Source: Fallopia convolvulus
Taxonomy: Eukaryota; Streptophyta; Magnoliopsida; Caryophyllales; Polygonaceae
DNA: 64,000 nt
Direction: 5' to 3'
Assembly: GCA_964016875.1 (NCBI GenBank)
Contig: OZ024727.1
Coordinates: 11,404,091 to 11,468,090 of the forward strand
The notes under the pieces are model-generated. The model was not told where the DNA came from and did not search any database. It saw only the letters and a program-made list of their open reading frames with translations. Position numbers and translations under genes: made by a program. This document shows positions 22,813-34,509 of the stretch, one piece after another. Every line of letters begins with the position of its first letter. Within the stretch, counting starts at the first letter, position 1.

Positions 22813-23705
22813 CGTTATTAGCACGAGTCTCTAATTACCAATTGAGCTTTACTAATCACCAAGGTACAAAATCTATCTCTTCCTAATCTTAATCATGCAA
22901 AAGTTTATTTCCTAAAACCGTTTTGAGGAGTATGCTCTATAGTTGCCCGATTTGAGATCTTCTACATCAGAAACTCGTTTTCTTCCTAGATTTGAAACGA
23001 TTTCTTACCAAAAATAAATCATGCTTTTGGATATGTAAAAGATACAAACAAAATATTAGATTTGCTTACCTCCTTTGATGTTTAACCTAGTTCACCTCCG
23101 AACTCTTCACTTTCACCACTTAGATTGGAAGTAAGTTTTAACCAAAATGATTATGAGCATGATGTTGGTAATCACAATAAGAACAAGGCAAATGAAAAGC
23201 TCAATCAAAATCTCCTATTACCGGCTCTAAGACGACGCATAATCTCGTCGTCGGCCATGGAGAATGTCGAAAGAAAAATTTGTTAAAGGTGGTTGAATAT
23301 GGAGGTGGAGGAAGAAGATAAGGTCAGAAGTGAAAAAAAAAAGAGGATGAAGGGAATCAGACTTTAAGGAATCGGACTTTAAGGACTTCGGACTCTAAGG
23401 ACTTTAAGGACTTCAGACTCTAATGACTTTAAGGACTTTAAAGATTTTAAAATTCCCGCTATATAATTTTTCTTTGATTTCATATGATCTCTTATTTTTG
23501 TCTTACGATATTGTCTATGCCTATATCTATATTGATTACTTCTCTGACTCACGCAATCTTTCTTTATGCATTCTGAATATATCATCTACATGCATAAATT
23601 TATTGTTTGATATGACATGTCCTTCAATCGTCCCATACACGACTCATGGATTATATTATTGATTATGTTAACCTTTAATTTGCATATCTTTAAATGTAGC
23701 AACTA
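22813..23705 (+). other. element F leader
   Basis: Begins CGTTATTAGCACGAG directly after the LTR, the place of the primer site; similar sequences occur there in other plant copia elements. A short degenerate tandem array (units with ggactttaa / ggacttc) covers about 23355-23445. About 890 bp, no gene. Confidence 0.55.
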
Positions 23706-24770
23706 ATGGAAAACATCGCCAAAAGGGAGTTTGATATCCTTGATCTATCGGGCCAGAACTACCTCCAATGGAGGTTAGATGCCATAGCTCACCTCAAGGC
23801 AAATGGCCTTGAGGAAACAATTGTGGCAAAAAATGATGCCACCCCACAGGAAAAGGCAAAAGCCATTGTATTCCTCCGCCACCACATTCATGAGAGTCTC
23901 AAAACTGAGTACTTATATGTGGAGGATCCTAGAGAATTGTGGGAGAGCCTGAATGAGCGCTATGCTCATCAAAATGAAGTTTTGCTCCCACAAGCAACAC
24001 ATGAGTGGAACACTATAAGGTTCCAGGACTTTAAGTCCATCACTGAGTACAACAGTGTTATCCACAAGATCACTTCTCAATTGAGACTGTGTGGTAAAAC
24101 GATCACTCAGCAAGAAATATTGGAGAAAACTTTCTCCACTATGCATGCTTCAAACATATTATTGCAACAACAATATAGAGAAAGAAATTTCAAAAGATAT
24201 TCTGACTTGTTGAAAGTATTGTTGGTTGCTGAAAAGAATAATGAGCTCCTAATGAAAAACCACAACCTATGGCCTACTGGCTCAACAGCTGCCCCAGAAG
24301 CAAATGCTATGAACAAAGCGTTCCATGATAGGAACGACAATGAACGTGGGCAACAATCACGTCGTAACAATAGGCGTGGACGAGGTCGTGGTAACTATGG
24401 TAGCCGTGGTGGCCGTGTTGGTCGTGCTGGCCATGGGTGTGGCCGAGTCTACAACAAAAGCCATGATAATCACCGTGAGAACCATGGCTACAAGGGGGAT
24501 GTGAAGCAAAAGGTCCAGACGGGTCCATCAGGATCCTCCCAAAAATCCAAATCAACATGCAACAGATGTGGTGTGACTGGTCACTGATCAAAGGTATGCC
24601 GCACAGCTCCACACCTAGTGAAGCTCTACCAAGCTGAAAAGAATAAAGAAAGAGCTACCAAGACCAACTACATCAACAATAACGATGTGGATGGGTCACC
24701 AGTGACTAGTCTGGATGTCAATGACTTTCTCAACCTTGAGAATGATGATGGCTATGCCTTAGGGGCTTAA
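23706..24770 (+). pseudogene. Ty1-copia Gag, element F
   Basis: UBN2 / Retrotran_gag_2-type Gag. ATG at 23706, MENIAKREFDILDLSGQNY opening with the usual NYLQW-like block, a long helical capsid region, then an Arg/Gly-rich stretch (residues about 220-250, RGRGRGNYGSRGGR) and a zinc knuckle. An in-frame TGA (24585-24587) falls inside the knuckle, just after CNRCGVTGH where Trp is usual; SKVC and about 60 more codons continue to the natural stop at 24768-24770. Particle protein in intact relatives. The gag frame ends well before pol, so the two are not one polyprotein. Confidence 0.85.
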
Positions 24771-24988
24771 ATGAAAAGCATGAGCCCCTAAATATCTCTA
24801 CTATCTCCCATGCTATTTTTATAATACTTGCAATTTCTTTTCTATTCCATGCTTTAACCTTTATTTCGCATGAGTTTGTGTAATAAGCTTTGTATAATAG
24901 AACTTGTGTAATAGAATTATCCTTGTATAATATATGAAGCTTTTATTGATGTATTAATTCTCCTTTTTCTTTATATTTATAGAAAAAC
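24771..24988 (+). other. gag-pol intergenic, intron-like segment of F
   Basis: 218 bp, T-rich, no frame. Ends in ttctttatatttatag immediately before the pol ORF, a good plant 3' splice site with a pyrimidine-rich tract. GT donors exist upstream, but none is clearly best. Suggests that pol is expressed by splicing. Confidence 0.4.
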
Positions 24989-26151
24989 ATGGATTCACCT
25001 AAAGTGAAACCCGATGGGAAGGAGCAATGTCTTTTGGACAGTGCAACAACACACACCATCTTGAGGAGTAAAGAATACTTTACCCAATTAAGAGCCTTTG
25101 AAGGCAATGTCACTACAATATCCGGTGTGTCAAAACTCATCGAAGGCTCTGGAAGAGCTGTCATTCTACTCCCAAAGGGAACAAAGCTAGTAATAAATGA
25201 CGCACTATATTCGAGTAAATCTCGAAGAAATTTACTAAGCTTTAAAGATGTGTGCCTAAATGGGTTTCATATGGAAACCATGAATGAAAATGGGAAAGAA
25301 TACTTGTGCATCATAAAACATGAATCTGGCCATAAACAGATTCTCGAAAGGATGCCAACGCAAACCTCCGGATTATATCATACATACATTTATCCGTTTG
25401 AGGTCAATGTAGTGTTTAACAAAAGGTCATATGACCAAGCTGCATTCATATTATGGCATGATCGATTGGGTCATCCAGGAGCAGTAATGATGCACAAAAT
25501 CATAAAGAGCTCACTCGGACATACATTAAAGAACATTAAGGTTCTTTCGTCCAGTGATTTTAATTGCACTGCTTGCTCACATGGAAAGCTAATTATCAGG
25601 CCTTCTAAAAACAAGATTGCAAGTGAGAATCCTGCATTCTTAGAAAGAATCCAAGGAGATATATGTGGGCCAATTGCTCCACCATGTGAACCATTCCGAT
25701 ACTTTATGGTGCTAGTTGATGCATCTACACGTTGGTCACATGTAAGCCTACTATCAACAAGAAATGTTGCATTTGCTAAACTCCTTGCCCAAATAATCCG
25801 ATTGAGGGCCCAATTTCCAGATTATACAATAAAGAAAATCCGGCTCGATAATGCAGGAGAATTTACATCTCAAACATTCAATGACTAATGTATGTCAATT
25901 GGGCTTGATATAGAGCATCCAGTGGCTCATGTTCACACACAAAATGGTCTCGCTGAATCATTGATAAAGCGATTGCAATTAATTGCCAGGCCATTATTGA
26001 TGAAATTAAAATTACCACCATCGGCATGGGGACATGCAATATTACATGCAGCAACCTTAATTTGATTAAGGCCAAGTGCAAACCATGAACATTCCCCTAT
26101 GCAACTTGTGTCTGGTAAGGAGCCAAATATTTCGCATCTAAAAATATTTGG
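24989..26151 (+). pseudogene. Ty1-copia protease and integrase, element F
   Basis: Residues about 10-20 hold LLDSATTHTI, the copia protease active site. The GAG-pre-integrase HHCC-type region follows with LWHDRLGHPG, and then the rve core: GDICGPI and LVDASTRW, later IRLDNAGEF. The frame stops at 25886-25888 just after FND; the core continues through HTQNGLAESLIKR (catalytic Glu). A second stop TGA lies near 26063, and a one-base deletion near 26160 shifts the frame. In intact elements these domains cut the polyprotein and join cDNA to the chromosome. Confidence 0.85.
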
Positions 26152-27672
26152 ATGTGCGGTTTTGTCCCTATTGCTCCACCTCAATGCACAAAGATGGGAC
26201 CCCAAAGGAGATTGGGAATTTATGATGGTTTTGAGTCTCCCTCAATAATCAAATATCTTGAACCAACAACTAGTGATTTATTTATAGCAAGATTTGCTGA
26301 TTGCCATTTTGATGAAAATACATTCCCAGCCTTAGGGGGAGAAAAGAAAAATGGGGACCCACATGTGAAAGAAATCACATGGAATGCAACCTCATTATCC
26401 CATCTTGATACAAGAACAAAAATCTGTGAACAAGAAGTACAACGGATCATTCATTTGCAAAATGTTGCAAATCAGTTACCAGATGCATTTACTGATACAA
26501 AGAAGGTAACTAAATCACATATACATGCGGCAAATGCTCCAGCAAGAATTGAAATACCCAATGGATTGCCAGATGCAACCATCGCAAGCGAGTCTGCAAC
26601 ACGTCGAAAGCGTGGTAGACCGTTAGGTTCAAAAGATTTAAAACCGAGAAAGGCAAGGAGTCAAAAGGGTATAGCAGAAGAAGCCACAATGGATCATGAG
26701 AATGTTGATAAAGGCAAAGATATTGAAAATGAAAATACCTCAACAGAGGGTGATATCCTAGACAAGAATAATGATATCGATAATTTTGAGATTTCCATAA
26801 ACTATGCATCCACAGGCACACAATGGAATCGAAAAGATGTAATTGTCGATGATGTATTTTCCTACTCAGTGGCTAGTAATATTGTAACTGAAGATGATGA
26901 TTTTGAGCCAAAATCGGTCGATGAATGTCCACGAAGAAAAGATTGGCCAAAATGGAAAGAGGCTATTCAGGCAGAACTAAAATCGCTTGAAAAGCGAGAG
27001 GTCTTTGGACCAGTAATTCGTACACCCAATGGTGTGAAACCAGTCGGCTATAAATGGTTCTTTGTACGCAAACGAAATGAGAAAAACGAAATTGTAAGAT
27101 ATAAAGCAAGGCTTGTACCACAAGGTTTTTCTCAGATCCATGGAATTGATTATGAAGAAACATACTCTCCAGTAGTTGATGCAACTACGTTGAGATTCCT
27201 AATTGGCCTGACGGTCTTTGAAAGGTTACAAATGCGCCTCATGGATGTCGTTACAGCATATTTATATGGATCACTTGATACAGACATCTACATGAGAGTC
27301 CCAGAAGGACTCAAGTTGCCTGAAGCCAATAATTGTGGACCTCGAGAAATGTTTTCCATAAAATTGAGGAGGTCATTGTATGAACTAAAACAATCTGGGC
27401 GAATGTGGTACAACCGCCTCAGTGAATCCCTCATGAAAGAGGGATACAAGAACGACACCGTTTGTCCATGTGTTTTCATCAAGCCATTCGAAAAGGGATT
27501 CGCTATTATCGCAGTTTATGTTGACGATTTAAACATCGTTGGAACTCCAAACGAACTTCAAGATACTGCGAAATATTGGATGAAAGAATTCGAGATGAAA
27601 GATCTTAGACAAACAAAGCTTTGTCTTCGCTTACAAATTGAGCACTTAAGGGATGTAATCTTTATCCATTAG
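26152..27672 (+). pseudogene. Ty1-copia reverse transcriptase, element F
   Basis: 506 codons open: integrase tail (IAPPQCTKMGPQRRLGIY), a long charged linker, then RVT_2: GVKPVGYKWFFVRKRN, YKARLVPQGFSQ, the first catalytic block LMDVVTAYLYG, SLYELKQSGRMWY, and the YVDDLNIVG catalytic box. The ORF ends at a TAG after IFIH; the same frame continues directly into 27709-28266. Copies element RNA into DNA in intact relatives. Confidence 0.9.
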
Positions 27673-28223
27673 TCTAATTACACAGAGAAAGTTCTTAAAA
27701 GATTTTACATGGACAAAGCACACCCTTTGAGCTCTCCAATGGAAGTTCGATCCCTCAATGTAGTAAAGGATCAATTTCGTCCCCGAGAAGAGGATGAAGA
27801 TATTCTCGGTCCTGAGGTACCATATTTAAGTGCAATTGGTGCTTTAATGTACTTAACTAACAATACAAGGCCAGATATTGCTTTTGCAGTAAATTTGTTG
27901 TCCAGGTATAGCACTGCACCCACAAGGAGGCATTGGAACGGGATCAAACATGTATTCCGCTATCTCCGAGGCACACATGATCTTGGGTTGTATTATCGTA
28001 ACCAAAGGGATGCGACCTTAATTGGATATGCAGATGCAGGATACTTTTCTGACCCACACAAAGCCAAATCGCAAAATGGCTATGAGTTCACATATGGAGG
28101 CACTGCCATCTCTTGGATATCAACAAAGCAGACTGTGACCGCCACATCATTAAACCAAGCAGAATTGATTGCTTTATATGAGGCAGGAAGAAAATGTGTG
28201 TCCCTTCGAGCAATGACAAAATT
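27673..28223 (+). pseudogene. Ty1-copia RT thumb and RNase H, element F (first part)
   Basis: Continues from the TAG. Contains YLSAIGALMYL, TRPDIAFAVNLLSRY, HWNGIKHVFRYLRGT, then RNase H ADAGYFSDPHKAKSQ and the A-E-L catalytic region. Homology is lost at about 28218, where block G begins; the following codons up to 28266 are not copia. Confidence 0.85.
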
Positions 28224-29515
28224 TGACTCGGCTAAAGTTGTTGTTGCCAAGATCAAAAATAAATAACCCTATTCTACTAACTAGTATAGTAAGCAAGCAA
28301 GGGGTCGAACCCAATAGAATCGGGATTCTGAATAATCAGCGGGAAACAAGACAGGGGTTTTTGGAAGTTTAATCAAGCAAACAATATTAAGTATCAAATC
28401 AAGTAAGGAAAAGCAAAGTTCATTCAATCAATTCCACCTTTTTAATCATTCGATCATCAATTCATCCACTTTTCTATTAATTCCCAGGTTAATTCCAATC
28501 CTTATAAAAGATTTCCGCTTGTCCACGGTCCAAGCGAAATTATGATATGAACAAGAACACTTAATTCAAATCATGCAAAGTATTAAGGATAGAAGGATAT
28601 TAAATCATGCAATCAAGCTACGAGTCTCATGCATAAAATAACAATCAAACACTCTTTCTCAATTCTAGTCCACGGTCCTAGAAAAGAGTTGTCTCAAGGA
28701 TAAATAAGATTGCACAGACAACAATCAAACTAATCCAAACAGTAGAATATCAATCAAATTCAACAAGTCGCGCGCCAAGAGAAATCAATTGATAATCATA
28801 TAAATAAAAACAAGAGTTTTGATATTAACCAAGGGATAGAAAAATTACCAGAATCTCACGAAATACATAAAAAGGCTTCCTTGATCAAACAAACTCCAAA
28901 GGAAATTAGTTCTCCATAATAAAACTAAAAACTGGAATAATGTCTAAAAGTATGCAAGAATGTCTTACTAAAAATACGAAACTAAACTTAAATAGCAGAA
29001 ATAAATCCGAAACCCTAAGATATAATTATAATAAAAAGATAGAAAATAACGAAATAAAGTCGGCGCTGAAACGCCAAAATCCGCGGGCGCGGATCCAAAC
29101 CGCGAGCGCGGATCCACTGGAGTCCATCGGCCGCGGATGCTCAACGAACCGCGAGCGCGGAACTGAACCGCGGGCGCGGATCTTCTGACAGCTTACTGGT
29201 GTCAACTTCGGAGGTGGTTTTGACCCACTTAGAGTTGGAATTTAAACTCGCCATAAAAACATGAATTGTAGCTCTTCGCGTTAGCTTTCCAATGATACCA
29301 AATTCAGATTCATCCAATCACCGTAGCTCCCGAACGATGCGTCACAAGAAAGTGGTGTCGAAACAACTCCAAATCAACACTTGTCTTCAAAACTCTTGCA
29401 ATTCTTCAGATCGTGTCTTCGGTCTTCATATTACAATTATGCTCAAAACTAACCTAAACACAATCAAATCATACCTAAAATACAAGAGTTAACTTATACT
29501 AAATAGAGCGTATCA
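28224..29515 (-). mobile_element. block G: solo-LTR-like insertion in element F
   Basis: 1292 bp, TGACTCGGCT to GAGCGTATCA, so TG...CA. Non-coding, related to the repeat at 1-1382. The start resembles plant gypsy LTR ends (agtatagtaagcaagcaaggggtcgaaccc). No internal domain remains, so it is best read as a solo LTR, minus orientation by analogy. It is flanked by a duplication of about 82 bp of F rather than a 5-bp TSD. A GC-rich palindromic cluster (ccgcgggcgcgg type) covers 29081-29182. Confidence 0.55.
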
Positions 29516-29790
29516 CCGCCACATCATCAAACCAAGCAAAATTGATTGCTTTATATGAGGCAGGAAGAGAATGTGTGTCCCTTCGAGCAATGATTCAATT
29601 CATCCAGAAAGAAAGTGGAATGAAGCCAATCACTGATGATCCAACAGTATTATATGAGGATAACTCAGCATGCATTGCTCAAATGAAGAAGGGCTACATC
29701 AAAGGTGACCACACAAAGCACATATCTCCAAAATTCTTCTCCACTCGTGAATTGCAAGAAGCCGGTGAAGTGGAGATCCAACAAATTTGA
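29516..29790 (+). pseudogene. Ty1-copia RNase H C-terminus, element F (second part)
   Basis: Restarts with a second copy of about 82 bp already present at 28138-28218 (three mismatches), then continues through LYEDNSACIAQ and HTKHISPKFF. A TGA after EVEIQQI, then NDNLADLFTG, the usual end of copia pol. Completes the RNase H interrupted by G. Confidence 0.85.
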
Positions 29791-30141
29791 TCAAATGACA
29801 ATTTGGCTGATTTGTTCACAGGGTCTTTAATCCCCAAGAAATTTGGAGAATTGGTATCCAAAATTGGAATGTGCAGACTTCGAGACATATATTGAAGTCA
29901 GGGGGAGTATCATACGCGCAACACTCTTTTTCCCTTCGATCAAGTTTTTATCCCAATGGGTTTTGCTTGGCAAGGTTTTGAATGAGGCAGCATCAAGGCG
30001 TACAAATGGGATCAATGGTTGCACTCTTATTCCCTTCGTTCAAGTTTTTATCCCACTAGGTTTTTCCTGACAAGGTTTTTAATGAGGCAACGTCTACCCA
30101 TATCCTACTCCATGAAAAGAAGGTGAATATTCAAGGGGGAG
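29791..30141 (+). other. element F 3' untranslated region
   Basis: Ends of pol (LADLFT, then CRLRDIY) followed by a duplicated short phrase (ttcccttcgatcaagttttta / ttcccttcgttcaagttttta, about 29930 and 30030) and the polypurine tract 30130-30140. Confidence 0.6.
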
Positions 30142-30460
30142 TGTTATGAAGTCCAAATTATCATACTACAAGCTATCTATTTACACACACATGTATCACA
30201 CTAATTATGTATGAACAAGTGTATAATGGAGGAAAAAATTGTACAAGGTGAATTATTCACCTTCTTCACCTCCTTATTTCCATGCATAAATCATGGAGAT
30301 TTACCAAAGTTTTACCCCACTCTTGGCCTATAAATATGGCCATCATCCATTGTAAAACTTGCCCCAAAGTAGAGTAAGAAATACACTCTCTAAAGTTCTT
30401 ACTCTCCCTCCCTCTCTTCTAATGATTAAGTGGTCTTTCTTTTATAATCATTTCATAACA
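30142..30460 (+). repeat. element F 3' LTR
   Basis: 319 bp; identical ends to the 5' LTR, with a 43-bp deletion between two gattaa words. TATA box at about 30329-30335. Confidence 0.9.
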
Positions 30461-32693
30461 GATATTTTAATATCTCGCGAAATTCATGTCGGGATTGCTT
30501 AGGTATTATGTAATCTCTGGTAACCTCGTTTTTACCAAGATTATATATATTCCAAAAAAATTAGTGCCAAAGTTATGCATTAGTTCATTTCATAGTCGTT
30601 AAGTAATCTGTTTCTTAATAAAATGAAGATTAACTTGTAAAAGTTTTGAACTTATCCGTTTTCTTAGATATTCATGCCATGCTTATCCTCCTTCATCAAT
30701 ATGGGTACCACACTTATCATTTTGCCTCGATATTTGTGAATACTTAATCGTTAAGAAAGTTACTTGTTCTTATCCGTTAGTTGATTTCTTTTGTGTTAAT
30801 TTTTCCTTTACTTATATTAAGAGGATGAATGGTGTTTCTTACCATCTCCTTCATTTTGGCCGTCCCTCTCTCATTTCCTCTCCATTTTCGCCCCTTTTCC
30901 TTCTCTTCCTCTCTTTATTTTTGTCCATCATCACCATCTTGTCTTCCTTATTCTTAAAATTAGTGAGGAGCCTTGATTTGGAGCTACCAATGTGCCTTCC
31001 GAGTGTTGGAGCAAACCGTTCTCCAAGTGGTGGTCTTTTGGTGTTTAAGCCATTAAAGGAACAATCCTTTAATCTTTGTAAGTTTCTTTCTCTTGTATCC
31101 ACTATATTGAGTTGTTTAGGGTCAAGGGTTGATGTATGGGTTGTTAGGATGCTTGTTTATGGGCTAAGATGTGGCGGGTTGCGGTAGAAGAAACTGTGGA
31201 GGTTGGATGAAGAAAAGTGGTGGATAGGTGTTTCGTTTTCAAGGTTGAGTGTGTTGTTTATAAGCTAGGTAAGGGGATGAGTTTTTAGTGAATTTTCTTA
31301 TGAGTTAGATGCTGATTTTCTTAGATAATGATGGTTAAGATTTGTTAGTTCAGTGGTTGAATTAGGGAGTTGTAAATGGATGATTTGGTTAGCTTAATGG
31401 AAGGATTGGTGTGTCGTGTAAACTGATTTGACTATCTTTAGATGGACAGTTTTGAAGTAATGTTGCATAAGGTTTCGGTTGTGGGTTCCAAGTTTATGTC
31501 TGTGTCAATTGTCGAGTTAAGTTATCAAAGGGTTAGAGAGATTCCGAGTCTTAAACCATTATCGTATTCTCTTGAGTCTCAGACTTCATGTTGTTTACAA
31601 GACCTTATGCTATTGTTTAGGATTCATTCCGACAAGTCTGTGTTCCATTCAAGAATTGAAATTTCAAATCAAGAGGTAGTTCGTTTATGACTTGCTCAAT
31701 TTCTATTCGATTCATGTTAGTTTTCGTGTCGTGCTCGTAGGATTGGTTTTGGGGAACTAGTCCCAAATTTATTGTTTTATGAAAAAGGTTTACTTGTTTG
31801 TGATATGTGTGAAAAAGGATGTCATTGTTTTTCATCAGATGCGAAGTTTTCAGATGTTTTCTCTGTGTTGGTACTATTCTCGGCACGGCCATGTGCGTAG
31901 TCGTCGTGGAGGCAGTGATGGTTATGTATTGTTCGTGTGACAGAGGATCGTGCCCCTTCAAAAGAAAAGCTATTTGTGTTTTGGGCAAGTGCTCCAGTGG
32001 AGGCTGACACGGGGTTAGAAGTGTTGATTTGTCAAAGGTGCGAGGTCGTGCCTCGGCACTTAGGCGTAGGGTTGATAAGCGTCATAGGATGTAATGGTGA
32101 ATGATTGGTTGGATTGTTGCGTATGGACTTGTGTGTATGAATATGTGCAGGTATGCGTGATGTGTGGTATGTGTGTGTGATCAATTAGAAGCTAGGTATG
32201 GATTTAGAATTGATATGTGTTGTGTTCATGTGGACCTTGCTTGTGTATGTGTTAAGAACGTTGATTGGTTTTTAAAACATCTTACTAGTACTATATGGAT
32301 TTCTTGCTTCGATTAGAATAGTAGATGATCCCTCGGGGACTTATTTGTCGGTTGTAAATATGAATTAGTAATTGTGATGGAACCTGAGCTGAGTGGTCAA
32401 GCGGAAGGCTCACACACGTGTCATTATGCGCTGGTTAGTTATGGGAGTTTAAGTTTCTATTGTTGAAATAGTGAGAATTGTGTTAGCTGGGTTGAAAATG
32501 TTAGGTTCAAAGAATGGATTTCATGCATGTTTATAACTTTTTTTTTTATAAACATAAGTTGGATGTTTTATTTATGTTTTCTCGGCGTGCCTGAGTTGCA
32601 AGATCTGGGTGATCTCGTTATCAAGTTAGCTTGTGTGGGCCCCTGTGTGGTCTAGTACCGAGTATCGCCCCAGTGTAAAAACAGGATGTTATA
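30461..32693 (+). repeat. element C 3' LTR, main part
   Basis: About 2.2 kb, resumes after F. First 780 bp align with the 5' LTR remnant. The last 120 bp (gcctgagttgcaagatctgg ... cgccccagtgt) resemble the ends of Tekay-type LTRs. Short ORFs inside (31442-31690 and others) have no recognisable domain. Confidence 0.6.
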
Positions 32694-33140
32694 GATAAAT
32701 ATGATATCATGACATAGTTGATGAAGATTGGAGAGGTATCTACTCAAACAAGCAATATGAGATGCTCATCAAAGACAAGAATGGATAAGAGAGACTAATG
32801 AGTTATAACTATAGAAATATCAATTACAAAGGAATCGTTAGATTGACATACATCTATATGTGTTTTTTTATAAGGAAAGAAATTCGATGTATTGGACATA
32901 TCTAGTAGATCGAGAGCCCGAAGTGGACGGGATGGATGAGCCAAGCGCAACAAAATGCAACACTGCTAATATATAAAACATTAAATAAATTAAAGATAGG
33001 ATTTTTAGATAGTTAATCTAGTAAGAGATAAACTTTCCAAAAATATATATCAACCTTAACAAGCTTCTAACAAACTCTCTAGATACATGGAAAGTCAGAA
33101 AAAGTATGGCAAGGAGGCAAGGTGCGTATGCCGAGTGCAA
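32694..33140. other. AT-rich spacer
   Basis: No supported gene or repeat between element C and the Reina-like fragment. Confidence 0.4.
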
Positions 33141-34089
33141 CTAACCCGTGGACGTCGAAGCTTGAGCGTCAAGGAGTGAGTGTCTCGGATCTGGGTAGCG
33201 CTGGCAAGAGGCTTGTGGCGCCAAGAACATCCGGTTGCAAGGGCACCGATGAAATATAGCGATGCAACAAGTGGCGCATTTGGCACAATGGTGGCGAGGA
33301 CTTGGCACTTGGTGGGCATGTTCGATGGTTCTTGACTTATGATGCTTTGAGCCACTATGGATTGTGTTGCCTTTGCAATGGATTTGGCTTAGGATTGCAA
33401 TGGATTCGGCGACATTGAAAGTAGGGTAGATGTTGTGTCCGTCGAGGAGCTCAATTCTATAGGCATTGTCACTGATCTTCTTGATGACTCTAAATGGTCC
33501 ATCATCGCTTGGAGAAAACGTATTCTTGCGCTTGGAAGGGAACCTCTCCTTGTGCATATGGACCCAAACAAGATCTATGGGGGCAAAGACAGCCTAGCAT
33601 CGGCCGCGGTTGTGTTGTGTGGCATATTGGTAGGCACGCCTCTCCAATTGTGTGGAATATTGGAGGTGATGATGTGGTCGCCGTTTTCAATGGGTTATGG
33701 GTGCAATCAAGTGGTGCAATAGGATTTCTCCCATAAACTGCCTCAAATAGAGTGAGCTTAGTAGTTGAATGCCTCTTAGACAATGCGTCGATCGGCCACC
33801 ACATTGTGTTTCCCTCTTTTATGGATGACCACATAATGAAATATGTCTAGAAACTCCATCCATCATGCATGTTAGTGGCTCAATGTAGATTAGCTCTTCA
33901 AGTAGCTAAGTGCTGCATGGTCCGAGTGGATCACAAACTCACGTGGCCATAGATAGGATGCCCACATCTTCAACACACGAATGAAAGCATAAAGCTCCTT
34001 ATCATATGTCGGATAATTCTGTGCACCGGATAACTTCTCACTAATGTAGGCAATGGGCCTCTTTTCTTGGTGTAAACGCTACCTATGCC

Positions 34090-34509
34090 GATGTTGGAGT
34101 TGTCACACTCAATCAATGTTCTAAAAAACGCTAGGTAGACCCTGGGCGGAGAAGGGCTTCCCAGCGCCTAGACATCCTAAAGGGTTGCTTAGGTGGTTTT
34201 GAACGGGCACCTAGGCGGGTAGGACGGCTAGGCGGGTTGGGACTTTCCAGCGCCTAGGCGGGGCCTAGATGGGGCCTAGAAGGGGTTTTTATAACAGTGC
34301 ACTCAATCTCAAAGGTCTTTGAGAAATCTGAGAGTTGTAAAGGAGGAACATTACACAAGGCTACCTTAAGAGCTAGGAAAGTGGCCCAATGATGTTGGAG
34401 CTGTCACACTCAAATACTCAATCTCAAAGGTCTTTGAGAAATCTGAGAGTTGTAAGAGAGGAACATTACACAAGGCTTCCTTCAGAGCTAGGAAAGTGGC
34501 CCAATGATG
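34090..34509 (-). repeat. tandem duplication in Reina-like RNase H
   Basis: A unit of about 115-120 bp (gatgttggag ... gtggcccaat) occurs twice; the left unit contains the hAT MITE. The copies differ at about six positions, so the duplication is not recent. Confidence 0.75.
34114..34299. mobile_element. hAT-like MITE
   Basis: 186 bp with imperfect terminal inverted repeats (CAATGTTCTAAAAAACGC and, at the other end, complement CACTGTTATAAAAACCCC), flanked by a perfect 8-bp target duplication CACTCAAT (34106-34113, 34300-34307), the hAT hallmark. Interior rich in gcgcctaggcgg words that can fold on themselves. No transposase. Confidence 0.8.

Larger units (their letters stand above)
22451..30460 (+). 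mobile_element. element F: decayed Ty1-copia retrotransposon
   Basis: LTRs 22451-22812 and 30142-30460; target duplication GATAT at 22446-22450 and 30461-30465. Order gag, protease, integrase, RT, RNase H on the + strand fixes it as Ty1-copia. Polypurine tract TTCAAGGGGGA at 30130-30140. LTRs differ at about 2% of aligned bases by hand count plus one 43-bp deletion, making it the youngest of the large elements, yet it holds several stops, one frameshift and an insertion. Confidence 0.9.
2708..32693 (+). mobile_element. element C: degenerate Tekay/Del-like gypsy element hosting nested insertions
   Basis: Two LTR copies start with TGTAATATT, at 2708 and at 22425. The right copy is preceded on the + strand by a polypurine run (TTTAAGGGGGG, about 22409-22419), the arrangement typical of Tekay/Del-type chromoviruses. 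The right LTR ends near 32693 in ATGTTATA (probably a decayed TTACA). Putative target duplications GATAG (2703-2707) and GATAA (32694-32698) agree in 4 of 5 bases. The left LTR loses homology at about 3510 and almost the whole interior is missing; only 3511-3630 and 21821-22424 remain, with no recognisable pol. Elements A and F are inserted in it. Lineage is inferred from the LTR and polypurine style, not from protein domains. Confidence 0.6.

Noticed and set aside
28219..28266. Natural end of copia RNase H
   Set aside because: Codons after about 28218 belong to block G; the true RNase H end continues at 29596.
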